From positions 1 through 26,941 of IMG/VR virus record IMGVR_UViG_3300047388_000210: a DNA stretch of 26,941 nucleotides; one strand, 5' to 3'. The translations under genes and the position numbers were made by a program. The DNA comes from a virus. Under the pieces are notes generated by a model, which made no database searches, was not told the origin of the DNA, and worked only from the letters and a program-made list of their open reading frames with translations. This document shows positions 6,339 to 13,726 of this stretch, piece after piece; the first letter of the stretch is position 1; the number at the start of each line of letters is the position of its first letter.

Positions 6339-6526
6339 GCACCGAAGGCCCTGCTGACCCGTTCGCCCTCATGGCTGAGGGAAGCGCGCAGATCGTCGCC
6401 ATGTGGGCTGGCCTTGTCGCCGCCGGGATGCCGCCCATGGTCGCCGCCGTGTACCTGGGGCAGATGACAGGCGCGATGACAGCGCAGAACAGCAAGCCGG
6501 AGGAGGTACCGCCTGATGGCCGGTGA
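6335..6526 (+). CDS. Small Met/Ala-rich hypothetical protein
   Basis: A 63-aa protein from a GTGA overlap. The central part is helical and moderately hydrophobic (AQIVAMWAGLVAAGMPPMVAAVYLG), possibly peripheral to the membrane. The 3' end carries GGAGGAGGT, the ribosome binding site for the next gene. Confidence 0.55.
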   Translation: MSTEGPADPFALMAEGSAQIVAMWAGLVAAGMPPMVAAVYLGQMTGAMTAQNSKPEEVPPDGR

Positions 6527-6899
6527 CGGCGTGCCCAATCCTGGCACAAAGGCGGCGACCGACACTGGCTGCACCTGCCCGGTGCTCGACAACAACCACG
6601 GCCAGTTCCCCGTGTTCCGCGACGAAGCGGGACGCGATCAGTGGTGGATCACCGAGGGCTGCCCGCTTCATGCCCCGCGTGAGGAGGCAACTGGTGCCCA
6701 GGGATTACCGCTCCGCCACGGCGCACGCGGTGGCGGAGGCCCCGGCCAGCGCCGAAGGGCAGCGCCTGTGCTCGAGAGGCCAGTGGTGCCAGGGCCGCAC
6801 CGTCACCGTGATCAACGGCGAGCGGGTCACCGCGCCGGCCCTGTGCTACCAGGCGTTCTGCCGCTCCGACTGGGACCTGATCGGCAACTGCCTGCGTGA
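6516..6899 (+). CDS. CPVLDNNHG-CPLH small phage protein with long overlapping tail
   Basis: A 127-aa frame from the ATG at 6516, which is well placed behind GGAGGAGGT. Residues 1-55 contain CTCPVLDNNHGQF and DQWWITEGCPLH, a pattern I recognise from many short actinophage proteins that normally end soon after CPLH. Here no stop occurs and the frame continues about 70 residues into the next gene. That tail is Arg/Pro/Gly-rich shadow-like sequence. Either a stop codon was lost or a frameshift exists near 6680-6700. The N-terminal part is secure; the tail is doubtful. Confidence 0.55.
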   Translation: MAGDGVPNPGTKAATDTGCTCPVLDNNHGQFPVFRDEAGRDQWWITEGCPLHAPREEATGAQGLPLRHGARGGGGPGQRRRAAPVLERPVVPGPHRHRDQRRAGHRAGPVLPGVLPLRLGPDRQLPA

Positions 6900-7623
6900 C
6901 CTGCCCGGCATCTACCTGCGCCTGGAACACGAACTCGCCCAGCCCGCCGTCACCGAGGCCAACGTCCACGTCCCGTTCGGCCCGTCTGTCCCGGTGCGGC
7001 TCGACGTCGACGCGGCGATGCGGCTGACCGCCGCCCTGCTGGCCATGTGGGAGTCCCGGGTCCGCACCGCCAAGTACGGCTCGCCCCGGCCGCCCGCGCC
7101 CGTGGTGGCCCCCGGGGCCGTGCGGGACGCCGCGCAGACCCTGACCAGGAACCTGTCCGTCCTGCTGGCGCTGCAGCCCGGGTGGATGACGCACAACGTG
7201 TCCCTGCACCCCGGCCGCCACGGGCAGCCCGCCTCGATCAGCGACGCGATCCTTGACGAGCACGGGGACGCCGAGATCGTCCGCGTCGGCGCCGACTTCA
7301 TCGGCCTGTTCATCCAAAGGGACGGCGCCGCCGCCGGCCTGGAAATCCTCCACCTGCACTACTGGGACCGGGCCGTCCTCCGCGAAACCCCCGCCCGGCC
7401 CGAGGAGCTGATCGGCGTCGAATGCCGCGCCTGCTCCCTGCGGGCCCTGCGCCGCGCCGAGCCCGCATGGTTCACCGGCGACCCCGGGTACTACTCGCAA
7501 TGCGCCGAATGCGGGGACCTGATGTCCGAGGACGACTACCACATGTGGGTCGGCCAGTTGCACGCCTACGAGCGGGCGAGGCTCGCCGCCACGCCGGTAC
7601 TCGGCGCGCCGCCAGCGGCGTGA
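6694..7623 (+). CDS. Cys-rich hypothetical phage protein (310 aa)
   Basis: The GTG at 6694 lies 6 nt after GAGGAGG (6681-6687); earlier in-frame starts (6523, 6670) lie inside the overlapping small gene and are rejected. The N-terminal third has a Cys cluster (LCSRGQWCQG, ALCYQAFCRSDW). A helical region follows with VPFGPSVPVRLDVDAAMRL. The C-terminal third has a two-knuckle zinc ribbon (ECRACSLRAL, SQCAECGDLM) and a final Trp/Tyr helix. Such proteins recur upstream of actinophage terminases, to my knowledge without an assigned role. A DNA-binding function is likely but unproven. Confidence 0.7.
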   Translation: MPRDYRSATAHAVAEAPASAEGQRLCSRGQWCQGRTVTVINGERVTAPALCYQAFCRSDWDLIGNCLRDLPGIYLRLEHELAQPAVTEANVHVPFGPSVPVRLDVDAAMRLTAALLAMWESRVRTAKYGSPRPPAPVVAPGAVRDAAQTLTRNLSVLLALQPGWMTHNVSLHPGRHGQPASISDAILDEHGDAEIVRVGADFIGLFIQRDGAAAGLEILHLHYWDRAVLRETPARPEELIGVECRACSLRALRRAEPAWFTGDPGYYSQCAECGDLMSEDDYHMWVGQLHAYERARLAATPVLGAPPAA

Positions 7624-7635
7624 CAGGCGTGATTG

Positions 7636-7665
7636 TTGCGTCCTGCCGATTCCTGACGGTAGATT
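7636..7665 (+). promoter_or_regulatory. Candidate sigma-70-type promoter
   Basis: TTGCGT at 7636-7641 and TAGATT at 7660-7665 are separated by 18 bp, close to the vegetative consensus. The site is in the 106-bp gap before the HTH/terminase block. Transcription would start about 7672, just upstream of an intrinsic terminator-like hairpin. Confidence 0.5.
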
Positions 7666-7683
7666 GCTGAGCAAGTTCATCAT

Positions 7684-7711
7684 GCCCGGGTGAGGCCGCC
7701 CCGGGCCTTTT
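7684..7711 (+). terminator. Intrinsic terminator
   Basis: GCCCGGG (7684-7690) pairs with CCCGGGC (7700-7706) around a 9-nt loop, followed by CTTTT. It can end the upstream transcript from 6694-7623. Because it sits downstream of the promoter at 7636-7665, it could also act as an attenuator. Confidence 0.6.
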
Positions 7712-7729
7712 CATGTCCCGGAGGCAGCC

Positions 7730-7987
7730 TTGGAGATCACGCCTACCCCCGATGGGCTGATCACCGTCGCGCAGGCCGCCCGCCTGACCGGCCGCAGCGA
7801 GAAAACCGTCTGGTCATGGACTTCCAAGGGCTACAAGGCGCCGGGCGGGGCGCGGGTCAGGGTCAGCGTGAAACGCCGGGACGGGTGGGCGATCCTGCTC
7901 GACCCGGTGGAAGTCGCCAAAGCTGACCTCGCCACCGACCCCAAGCGCCGGTTCCGCCCGGCCTTTCCCCTCCCCGCCGCTGCCTGA
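7730..7987 (+). CDS. MerR/AlpA-like helix-turn-helix protein
   Basis: An 85-aa protein with a TTG start at 7730, supported by GGAGG (7720-7724) 5 nt upstream. Residues about 10-45 (LITVAQAARLTGRSEKTVWS, then TSKGYKAPGG) form the winged-helix-turn-helix pattern of excisionase/AlpA/MerR-like small proteins. The later RDGWAILLDPVEVAKAD matches the helix that ends such domains. It begins the terminase block, so it may be a packaging-site-binding accessory or a regulator. Excisionase is less likely, as no integrase is seen. Confidence 0.65.
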   Translation: MEITPTPDGLITVAQAARLTGRSEKTVWSWTSKGYKAPGGARVRVSVKRRDGWAILLDPVEVAKADLATDPKRRFRPAFPLPAAA

Positions 7988-8001
7988 GCCGTAAGCGGGT
8001 G

Positions 8002-8151
8002 ATGCCCGTGTGGTTCATCAGCCACTGCCTCGCGGTTCACGGTACCTGCCAGCCGCGGAACTGGGCCGACCTCGGGGAAGTCATCGCCGGGGCCGCGCTG
8101 ATCGCCGCCGCGGCCATCGCGTTCTTCACCGGCCTGTCGGCGCTCGGGTGA
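8002..8151 (+). CDS. 49-aa single-span membrane peptide
   Basis: The reading frame from the ATG at 8002 (a GTG at 7999 is in frame just before it) to the TGA at 8149-8151 gives a 49-aa protein. The N-terminal half, with Cys9 and Cys16, is followed by one hydrophobic span, VIAGAALIAAAAIAFFTGL. The gene fills the gap between the HTH gene and the papain-like hydrolase. Size and position upstream of a cell-wall-hydrolase-like gene suggest a holin-like or anchor role. The ribosome binding site is weak. Confidence 0.5.
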   Translation: MPVWFISHCLAVHGTCQPRNWADLGEVIAGAALIAAAAIAFFTGLSALG

Positions 8152-8165
8152 AACCGGGAGGCACC

Positions 8166-8684
8166 ATGACCGGCCCGTTCATCCTCGGCGAGGAAGTCGG
8201 GGATGGTTCCTACATCTGCCTGCGCACCGGCTCCCCGCTGGGGTTCCTGGTCCGGATGTTCACGGGAAGCCAGTACGATCACACCATCTTGGTCACCGGG
8301 CCCGGTGAGATCATCCAGGCCACCGTCAAGGGCGTGAAAAAGGGCCTCCTGTCCCAGTTCCGCGGCTGCCTGGCCGTGGCCAACACCGCCGAGGAGATGA
8401 CCGCCCTCCAGCGGGTCACCGTCGTCAAGGCGGCCGAGCGCTACGACGGCGACGAGTACGCCTTCGGCGGCATCATCGTCATCGGCCTGCGGAAACTGGG
8501 CCTGCGCTGGGCATGGCTGCTGAAAGCGTCCGCTGACAAGGGTGCCGTGTTCTGCTCCGAGTTGGCCGCCCTCGGCGGGCAGGCAGCGGGCCTGGACTGG
8601 CTCTGCGGCACCGGCGACCCTGCCCTCGTCACCCCGGCCACGCTCGCCGTCCGGCCAGGCGTTCGCCGGATTACTATCACGTGA
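8166..8684 (+). CDS. Permuted papain-like hydrolase (YiiX/NlpC-P60-type)
   Basis: A 172-aa protein; the ATG at 8166 follows GGGAGG. The order of catalytic residues is that of permuted papain-fold amidases: an early His (H39 in QYDHTILV) after a small-barrel strand (GDGSYICLRTG), and a late Cys (C130 in VFCSEL) at the start of a helix. Members of this superfamily cleave peptide or amide bonds, including in peptidoglycan and lipids. Here it could be a lysin, a wall-opening enzyme or an unrelated amidase. No signal peptide is seen. The preceding 49-aa membrane peptide makes a lysis pair possible. Confidence 0.65.
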   Translation: MTGPFILGEEVGDGSYICLRTGSPLGFLVRMFTGSQYDHTILVTGPGEIIQATVKGVKKGLLSQFRGCLAVANTAEEMTALQRVTVVKAAERYDGDEYAFGGIIVIGLRKLGLRWAWLLKASADKGAVFCSELAALGGQAAGLDWLCGTGDPALVTPATLAVRPGVRRITIT

Positions 8685-8692
8685 AGGGCACC

Positions 8693-8966
8693 ATGGCCAC
8701 TGCGCACGCCTTTCCGCGCACCTTCACCGGCCTGCGGCCCAGCCCCCCCGGACGAGTACCGCGACAAGGGCATCACCAACGCCGGGCTCAGCGCCGATTA
8801 CGAGGGGGCCGTCTTCTCGGATGGCACGGTCGTGATCCGGTGGCTCACCGCCTACCGCTCACACAGCGTGTGGGCGTGCTGGGAGGACTTCTATCAGGTC
8901 CACGGGCACCCGGAGTACGGGACCGTGATCAGGTTCCACGATGGCGGCCCGGTGCCGCCCGCCTGA
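8693..8966 (+). pseudogene. Frameshifted FSDGTVVIRW/HGH-type small phage protein
   Basis: From the ATG at 8693 (or the GTG at 8681 overlapping the previous stop) the frame reads MATAHAFPRTFTGLRPSPP and then reaches a C7 run (8743-8749). The natural continuation, DEYRDKGITNAGLSADYEG, then FSDGTVVIRW and VHGHPEYGTVIRFHDGG, lies in the +1 frame and ends at the TGA at 8964-8966. That downstream frame has no start of its own after the stop at 8682-8684. Removing one C restores a 90-aa protein resembling a small protein common in actinophages. The cause may be a sequencing error, a real mutation or programmed frameshifting. Confidence 0.75.
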
Positions 8967-8978
8967 AAGGAGACTGCC

Positions 8979-9551
8979 GTGGAGTACCCGTCCGCCCACA
9001 AGGGCTCCTACCGTGCCAGGCGGCCGAACTCCACCAACCGCCGCACCCGCGCCCAGATCGACAAGGACCACCGCGCCCTGGACCTGTACTGCCAGGGGAA
9101 GAAGAACCGGGAGATCGCCGCGATCATCGGCTGGAAGTCCGACTCCACCGCGATCATGGCCGTCCAGCGGGCGCTGCGGGACCGGCGCGCGGGCGAACTG
9201 GACGCGATCGACAACTTCGCCCTCGCCACCGAGCGGATCCAGCAGGACATCGCCGAACAGCAGAAGATCATCGACACCCCCCACTTCGTGGTGTCCACGA
9301 CCGGCAAACTGGTCATGGACCCGGAGACCGGGGAGCCGATGCTGGACGACGGGCCCAAGGCACGGGCCCTCGACGCCAAAATGAAGCTGTACGACCAGCT
9401 CAACAAGCTCCAGGGCAACTACGCGCCGGCGAAGGTCCGGCAGGAGATCATCGAGCAGTCCACGGTGGACGCCGAGATCGCCCACCTCGCCGAGGAAGTG
9501 AACCGGCTTGCCCAGGAAACCCCTGGTCCAGGCGTCATCCGGGAGCCTTAG
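8979..9551 (+). CDS. Terminase small subunit-like protein
   Basis: A 190-aa protein from the GTG at 8979 with AAGGAG at 8967-8972. Residues about 25-70 (RALDLYCQGKKNREIAAIIG, then a second helix with AVQRALRDRRAG) form an HTH like those of small terminase subunits that recognise the packaging site. A helical oligomerisation region follows. Near the C-terminus, ALDAKMKLYDQLNKLQGNYA resembles the typical xRRxKLLGLxAP segment of these proteins. It lies directly before the large subunit and overlaps it by 44 nt, which supports the call. Confidence 0.75.
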   Translation: MEYPSAHKGSYRARRPNSTNRRTRAQIDKDHRALDLYCQGKKNREIAAIIGWKSDSTAIMAVQRALRDRRAGELDAIDNFALATERIQQDIAEQQKIIDTPHFVVSTTGKLVMDPETGEPMLDDGPKARALDAKMKLYDQLNKLQGNYAPAKVRQEIIEQSTVDAEIAHLAEEVNRLAQETPGPGVIREP

Positions 9552-11211
9552 GGCCCTCACCGAACTCCGGGCGCAGCGGGACGCGCTCGAGGCGCGGAAA
9601 CTCGCCAGCCTGGACGTGTTCGCGCTGATCGGGCATGAGCCGAACTGCCTGCCCCGGCACGCGGCCCGCAAGCGCGTCATGGCCACGCTGGGCGTCACCG
9701 ACATACACGACGCGCGCCTCGCGGAGCCCGGCGTGCTCCCCGGGTTCTGCGGGAAATGCCCGCAAGAGCAATTCCACAACGCCACCGAGGCCGATGTGCT
9801 TTACGGCGGGGCCTCCGGCGGCGGTAAGTCGCACGCCATCACCGCTGAGGGCATCAAGTGGTGCGCCAGGTACCCTGGCCTGCGCGTTCTTCTCGTCAGG
9901 AAGTCTTACGACGAGCTTGAGGAGTCCATTTTCCCCGCGCTGCGGAAGTTCGGTTACGCGCAGGCGCTGGGGTGCAAGTGGAACGGCGTCAAGAACGAGT
10001 TGCGGTTCCCCAACGGGTCCTACTTCCGGTTCCGGTACCTGGAGACCGTGGACGACGCGGCCCGCCGGCAAGGCGGCGAGTACCAGTTGCTCCTGGTGGA
10101 CGAGCTGGCGCTGATGATGCCCGGCGTGGTGGACATCCTGCGCTACGAGCGGCTCCGGTCCGCCGGCGGGCTGCCGGTCATCGGGGTGCGGGCCACCTCC
10201 AACCCCGGCGGCCCCGACCACGGCGGCGTCAAGAAACGGTACGTCGAAGCCACCGAGGACGGCACGAAAGTCGCCACCGACGAGCACGGCCTCACGGTGC
10301 GGTTCATCAAGGCGCGGGCGACCGACAACCCGTGGCTTGACCCGATGCAGCGCAAGCGCCTGGACGCCATCCCCGACCCCAACCGGCGCGCGGCGATGCG
10401 CGACGGCGACTGGGGGACCTTCTCCGGTGCGGTGTTCCCGCAGTTCAGCAAGGAACGGCACACCCTGGACCCGTTCCGGCTGCCGCAGTCGTGGCTGCGG
10501 CACGCCGGGGTGGACTGGGGCTACACGGCCCCGTGGGCCACGTTGTGGCTGGCCCTGGACGAGGACAAGCGGGCCTGGATCTACCGGGAGCTTTACCACC
10601 GGCAGGTCGGCGAGGCCGACCAGGCGAGGATGATCCTGGAAGCCGGGGACGGCGAAAGCGTGGTCTGCTACTGGGCGGATGACGCGATGTTTGCCGTCCG
10701 GGGAGACGCGAAGCCGATCAGCTCCATCTACGCGGAGAACGGCGTCCACCTGACCGCGGCGGGCAAGGGGCCTGGGTCGCGGATCACGGGCCTGCAGCGC
10801 TGGCACTCCTACATGGCCGAAGGGCCGGCCTGCCCGCACCACCGCTCTCTGGGCTGGCAAACCTGCCCGATGGTGCATATCTTCAGCACTTGCCGCAACC
10901 TGATCTCCGAACTGGAGTCGCTGCCCTACGCCACCAAGGGCAACACGGAAGACGCGGACACAAACGCCCCGGACCACGCCTATGACGCGGGAAGGTACAT
11001 CCTTCTCAACCTGGACGGCGGCGCGACGTTCTACGACTCCCCGGATCCGGGCCTCCCTCTCGGCGCCCCGGCCCCGCTGGCCCCCATGGGCCGGTTCGCG
11101 ATCCAGGAGGACGTGGCGGAAGCGCCGCAGCGGGCAGCAGGCAGTGAGCCGAACCCCCGGCAGGGCGCTACGCAGACGTGGGAGGAAGCGCTCGCGTCGA
11201 TGCAGGGCTAG
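9508..11211 (+). CDS. terL: Terminase large subunit
   Basis: A 567-aa protein, the usual size for TerL. The ATPase half has a Walker A-type GGASGGGKS (residues 100-108, K107), Walker B LLLVDE (D198, E199) and a coupling motif ATSNPGG (about 230). The nuclease half shows the RNase H-like acidic residues D336 (GVDWGY), D391/D392 (WADDAM) and D489/D493 (APDHAYDAGRY). It pumps DNA through the portal and cuts it. The TTG at 9508 lies 9 nt after GAGGAAG. No ATG or GTG close to it competes. The last 60 residues are Pro/Ala-rich and probably flexible. Confidence 0.93.
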   Translation: MPRKPLVQASSGSLRALTELRAQRDALEARKLASLDVFALIGHEPNCLPRHAARKRVMATLGVTDIHDARLAEPGVLPGFCGKCPQEQFHNATEADVLYGGASGGGKSHAITAEGIKWCARYPGLRVLLVRKSYDELEESIFPALRKFGYAQALGCKWNGVKNELRFPNGSYFRFRYLETVDDAARRQGGEYQLLLVDELALMMPGVVDILRYERLRSAGGLPVIGVRATSNPGGPDHGGVKKRYVEATEDGTKVATDEHGLTVRFIKARATDNPWLDPMQRKRLDAIPDPNRRAAMRDGDWGTFSGAVFPQFSKERHTLDPFRLPQSWLRHAGVDWGYTAPWATLWLALDEDKRAWIYRELYHRQVGEADQARMILEAGDGESVVCYWADDAMFAVRGDAKPISSIYAENGVHLTAAGKGPGSRITGLQRWHSYMAEGPACPHHRSLGWQTCPMVHIFSTCRNLISELESLPYATKGNTEDADTNAPDHAYDAGRYILLNLDGGATFYDSPDPGLPLGAPAPLAPMGRFAIQEDVAEAPQRAAGSEPNPRQGATQTWEEALASMQG

Positions 11212-11353
11212 GCTTGGCCGCGAGGTTGCCAGGTGCCGCCGGAACGCCACGGCCGGCAAGTACACAGGCTCAATTCCTCCGCCGTCACTCCGCTGATCCG
11301 CTGGCCACGGGGAGCACACGGGAAAACCTGGCATTAGGCGCGAGGGGGTCGCC
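11212..11353. other. Gap between terminase and portal
   Basis: The gap is 142 bp with no convincing gene. A T-arm-like GGCTCAATTCC is present, but no matching D-arm or acceptor stem was found. The only clear signal is GAGGGGG about 6 nt before the portal GTG. Confidence 0.5.
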
Positions 11354-13693
11354 GTGCCCCTCGCTGATTACCTCCCGTGGAATGTGGCGGAGGCGAAGAA
11401 GCGCAAGCAGGCACCATCAACAGCGCTGGTCCCCGCGACGACTGCCCCGAACCCGGACATCCTGCCGAACCGGACGGGGTTCGTGCAGGGCGTCCCCCGC
11501 GGCGGGTTCGGGGTGGATGCCGCCGAGTCGCAGACCGGCGCGGCGCAGAACACCACCCGGACCGAGTGGCTGCAGGCGCTGTGGGAGGAGTACCTGCGGT
11601 GCCCGTGGGCGTGGGCGTGCGTGAACGTGATCGCAAGGACGGTCACCGCCGGCGGGCTGGGGATGAAGTGGGACGGCGACACCGGCGAGGGCGATGTCAA
11701 GCAGCCCGTCAAGCCCGCCGCGGTGCTGGCGGTGGAGCGGCTGTTCGCCTTCGCCAACCCGGTGCAGGACATCCGCCAGTTGTGCCGCAACATCGTCGCC
11801 GACCTGCAGGTGTTCGGCGGGGCGATGGTGGAGGTCGTGTGGTTCGCCGGAATCCCGGCGGCGCTGTACAACCAGGACTTCCCGACGACCGTCCCGGAGG
11901 CGGACGAGCACGGCAACGTCAAGGGGTACAAGCAGACCACCGAAGACGGCCGCACCGCCAAGTTCCGGGCCGAGCAGATCATCCACATCACCCTCGACTC
12001 CGCCCGGCCGTCCATTTTCGGCATCTCCCCGACCCACGCGGCCGAGGAAAGCATCGTCGCGTGGATGTTCCTGCACGCCTGCGAGAAGGAAGCGGCGAGG
12101 AGGGGCCTGCCGCCGAACATCCACGCGGACCACCCGGCCGGCACCCCCGAAACCGACGTGCAAAGGTGGCAGAACCAGTACGCCACCCGCAACATCGGCC
12201 CGGCGAACATCGGCACGCCGATCGTCACCAAGGGCGGCGGGCATGTCAGCGAACTCCAGCAGACGAAGCTCCCTGACATCCTGCTGGCGAAGAAAGAGGC
12301 CCGCAACGAGATCGTCTCCTCCTACGGTGTCCCGCCGGCGAAGGTGGGGATCATCGAGTCGGGGAACCTCGGCGGCGGCACCGGGAGTGACCAGAACAAG
12401 TCGTTCTGGCTGGACATCATCGCCCCGTCCGCCGCCCTGATCGCCGAGAAACTCCAGTTCGCTATCGCGGTCAAAGGCTTCGGCGTCACCGGCTGGCATG
12501 TCGATTTCGGCGGCGTCGACTACCGCGACGACCAGACCATTGAGAACATCCGCGACATGCGGATGCGCAACGGGTCCTGGACCCGCAACCGGTATGCCGC
12601 CGACATCGGGGAGCCGCCGGTTGAGGGCGGCGACGACGCGGTCCTGGTCGCCCGGCAGGACATCGTGCTGTGGGCGGACATGAAAGCCCGGTCGGCTGCC
12701 TCGGTCGCCGCGCTGGCCCGGCTGGACGCCGTCGACAACCAGGCCGGTGGGCCGCCCCCTGCGGCAGGGACCGGCCGGCCGTCAGGAACCGGCGGGGCAC
12801 GCGATCCCCAGCCGCCGTCCGAGTCCGCAGCCGTCGCCGAGGCGGTGGTGCTGCGGCTGGTGCGCTCCGGCGTGCTCGAGGCCAGGGGCGGCGCGAAGCG
12901 TGCCGCGTACCGGGCGCTCAGGAGTGACTTCCCGCCGGGCGCCGTCGCCTGGGCGAAGGACGCTGACTGGTCCGGGCCGGCGAAAGTGCCGGTGTCCCGA
13001 ATCGACACCTCCAATAAGCAGAACTGGGCCGCCTGGGGCGATGACGCGAACATCAGCCACTTCCGCAAGCAGGTCCGCAAGGGGACGGTGAACCCGGTCA
13101 CGCTGGTCAGGCGGCCGGGCGTCAAGAAACTGCTGATCCCGGACGGGCATCACCGGCTGCTGGCCGCGATGGAGGAAGGCGAGCCGGTCCTCGCCTACAT
13201 CGCCACCGTGGGCACCGTCAAAGGCCCGTGGGACGCGATGCACCGGGCGCAGAGGGCCGGGCCCTCTGAGGCTGCGGAGGCCGTGGCCGAGCACACAGCG
13301 AAGCTGACCGCCCGGCAGCGGGCCTACAACCAGCTCGCCCGCAACTTCGCCGCGAAAGACCTGACCTGGGTGGACGACGCCACCTGGACCGGCCCGGTGA
13401 ACGTCGGCACCGATCAGATCGACTTCGCCGACAAGGACCAGTGGAACGCGCAGGACGACCGGGCGAAGGTGGCCCGGATCAGGAAGCGGATCCGGAAGAC
13501 GGGCGCGATGAAGCCCGCCATCCTCATCCGGGGCCCCGGACATGAGAAGGACGTCATCGCCGACGGCCATCATCATGTCCTCGCCGCGGTCGAGCTTGGG
13601 TTCCCGGTGCGGGCGTACGTGGCCCATGTGAACTCGGCGACGGGCCCCTGGACGACCTTGTCAACCAGGCAGCGCATGGCCCGCGCAGGCTGA
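11354..13693 (+). CDS. HK97-type portal protein with two C-terminal ParB-like domains
   Basis: A 779-aa protein; HK97-type portals are usually 400-500 aa. Residues about 60-480 resemble such a portal: a WACVNVIARTVTAGG helix, a RAEQIIHITLDSARPSIFG strand-loop, and a KKEARNEIVSSYGVPPAKVG segment with a Gly-rich loop after it. After a Pro/Gly linker (about 480-510) come two tandem copies of one domain, about 515-640 and 660-775. Each has W-x-GP, a central IRKG/VRKG-like segment, an R-x-PG turn, and a DGHH motif (D597-GHHR and D737-GHHH, exactly 140 residues apart). This matches the ParB/sulfiredoxin-like domain seen in phage and polymorphic-toxin proteins. In the second copy His replaces the usual Arg. 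Confidence 0.85.
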   Translation: MPLADYLPWNVAEAKKRKQAPSTALVPATTAPNPDILPNRTGFVQGVPRGGFGVDAAESQTGAAQNTTRTEWLQALWEEYLRCPWAWACVNVIARTVTAGGLGMKWDGDTGEGDVKQPVKPAAVLAVERLFAFANPVQDIRQLCRNIVADLQVFGGAMVEVVWFAGIPAALYNQDFPTTVPEADEHGNVKGYKQTTEDGRTAKFRAEQIIHITLDSARPSIFGISPTHAAEESIVAWMFLHACEKEAARRGLPPNIHADHPAGTPETDVQRWQNQYATRNIGPANIGTPIVTKGGGHVSELQQTKLPDILLAKKEARNEIVSSYGVPPAKVGIIESGNLGGGTGSDQNKSFWLDIIAPSAALIAEKLQFAIAVKGFGVTGWHVDFGGVDYRDDQTIENIRDMRMRNGSWTRNRYAADIGEPPVEGGDDAVLVARQDIVLWADMKARSAASVAALARLDAVDNQAGGPPPAAGTGRPSGTGGARDPQPPSESAAVAEAVVLRLVRSGVLEARGGAKRAAYRALRSDFPPGAVAWAKDADWSGPAKVPVSRIDTSNKQNWAAWGDDANISHFRKQVRKGTVNPVTLVRRPGVKKLLIPDGHHRLLAAMEEGEPVLAYIATVGTVKGPWDAMHRAQRAGPSEAAEAVAEHTAKLTARQRAYNQLARNFAAKDLTWVDDATWTGPVNVGTDQIDFADKDQWNAQDDRAKVARIRKRIRKTGAMKPAILIRGPGHEKDVIADGHHHVLAAVELGFPVRAYVAHVNSATGPWTTLSTRQRMARAG

Positions 13694-13726
13694 AGCCGCC
13701 AGCGGGGCCGCCTGAGCGGAGGTGCC

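Noticed and set aside
7684-7730. cos packaging site near the terminase
   Set aside because: There is a GC palindrome, but it is better explained as a terminator stem with CTTTT. Nothing in the sequence marks a cut site.
8681-9628. 315-aa + strand frame running through the small terminase gene
   Set aside because: Only its first 19-23 residues look real (the start of the frameshifted gene). The rest is an Arg/Pro/Gly-rich shadow.
9535-11334. 599-aa minus-strand open frame opposite the large terminase
   Set aside because: Its sequence is Arg/Val/Gly-rich without motifs. It mirrors the codon bias of terL, whose motifs are complete on the + strand.
11212-11353. tRNA suggested by GGCTCAATTCC
   Set aside because: No acceptor stem, D-arm or anticodon arm could be paired around it.
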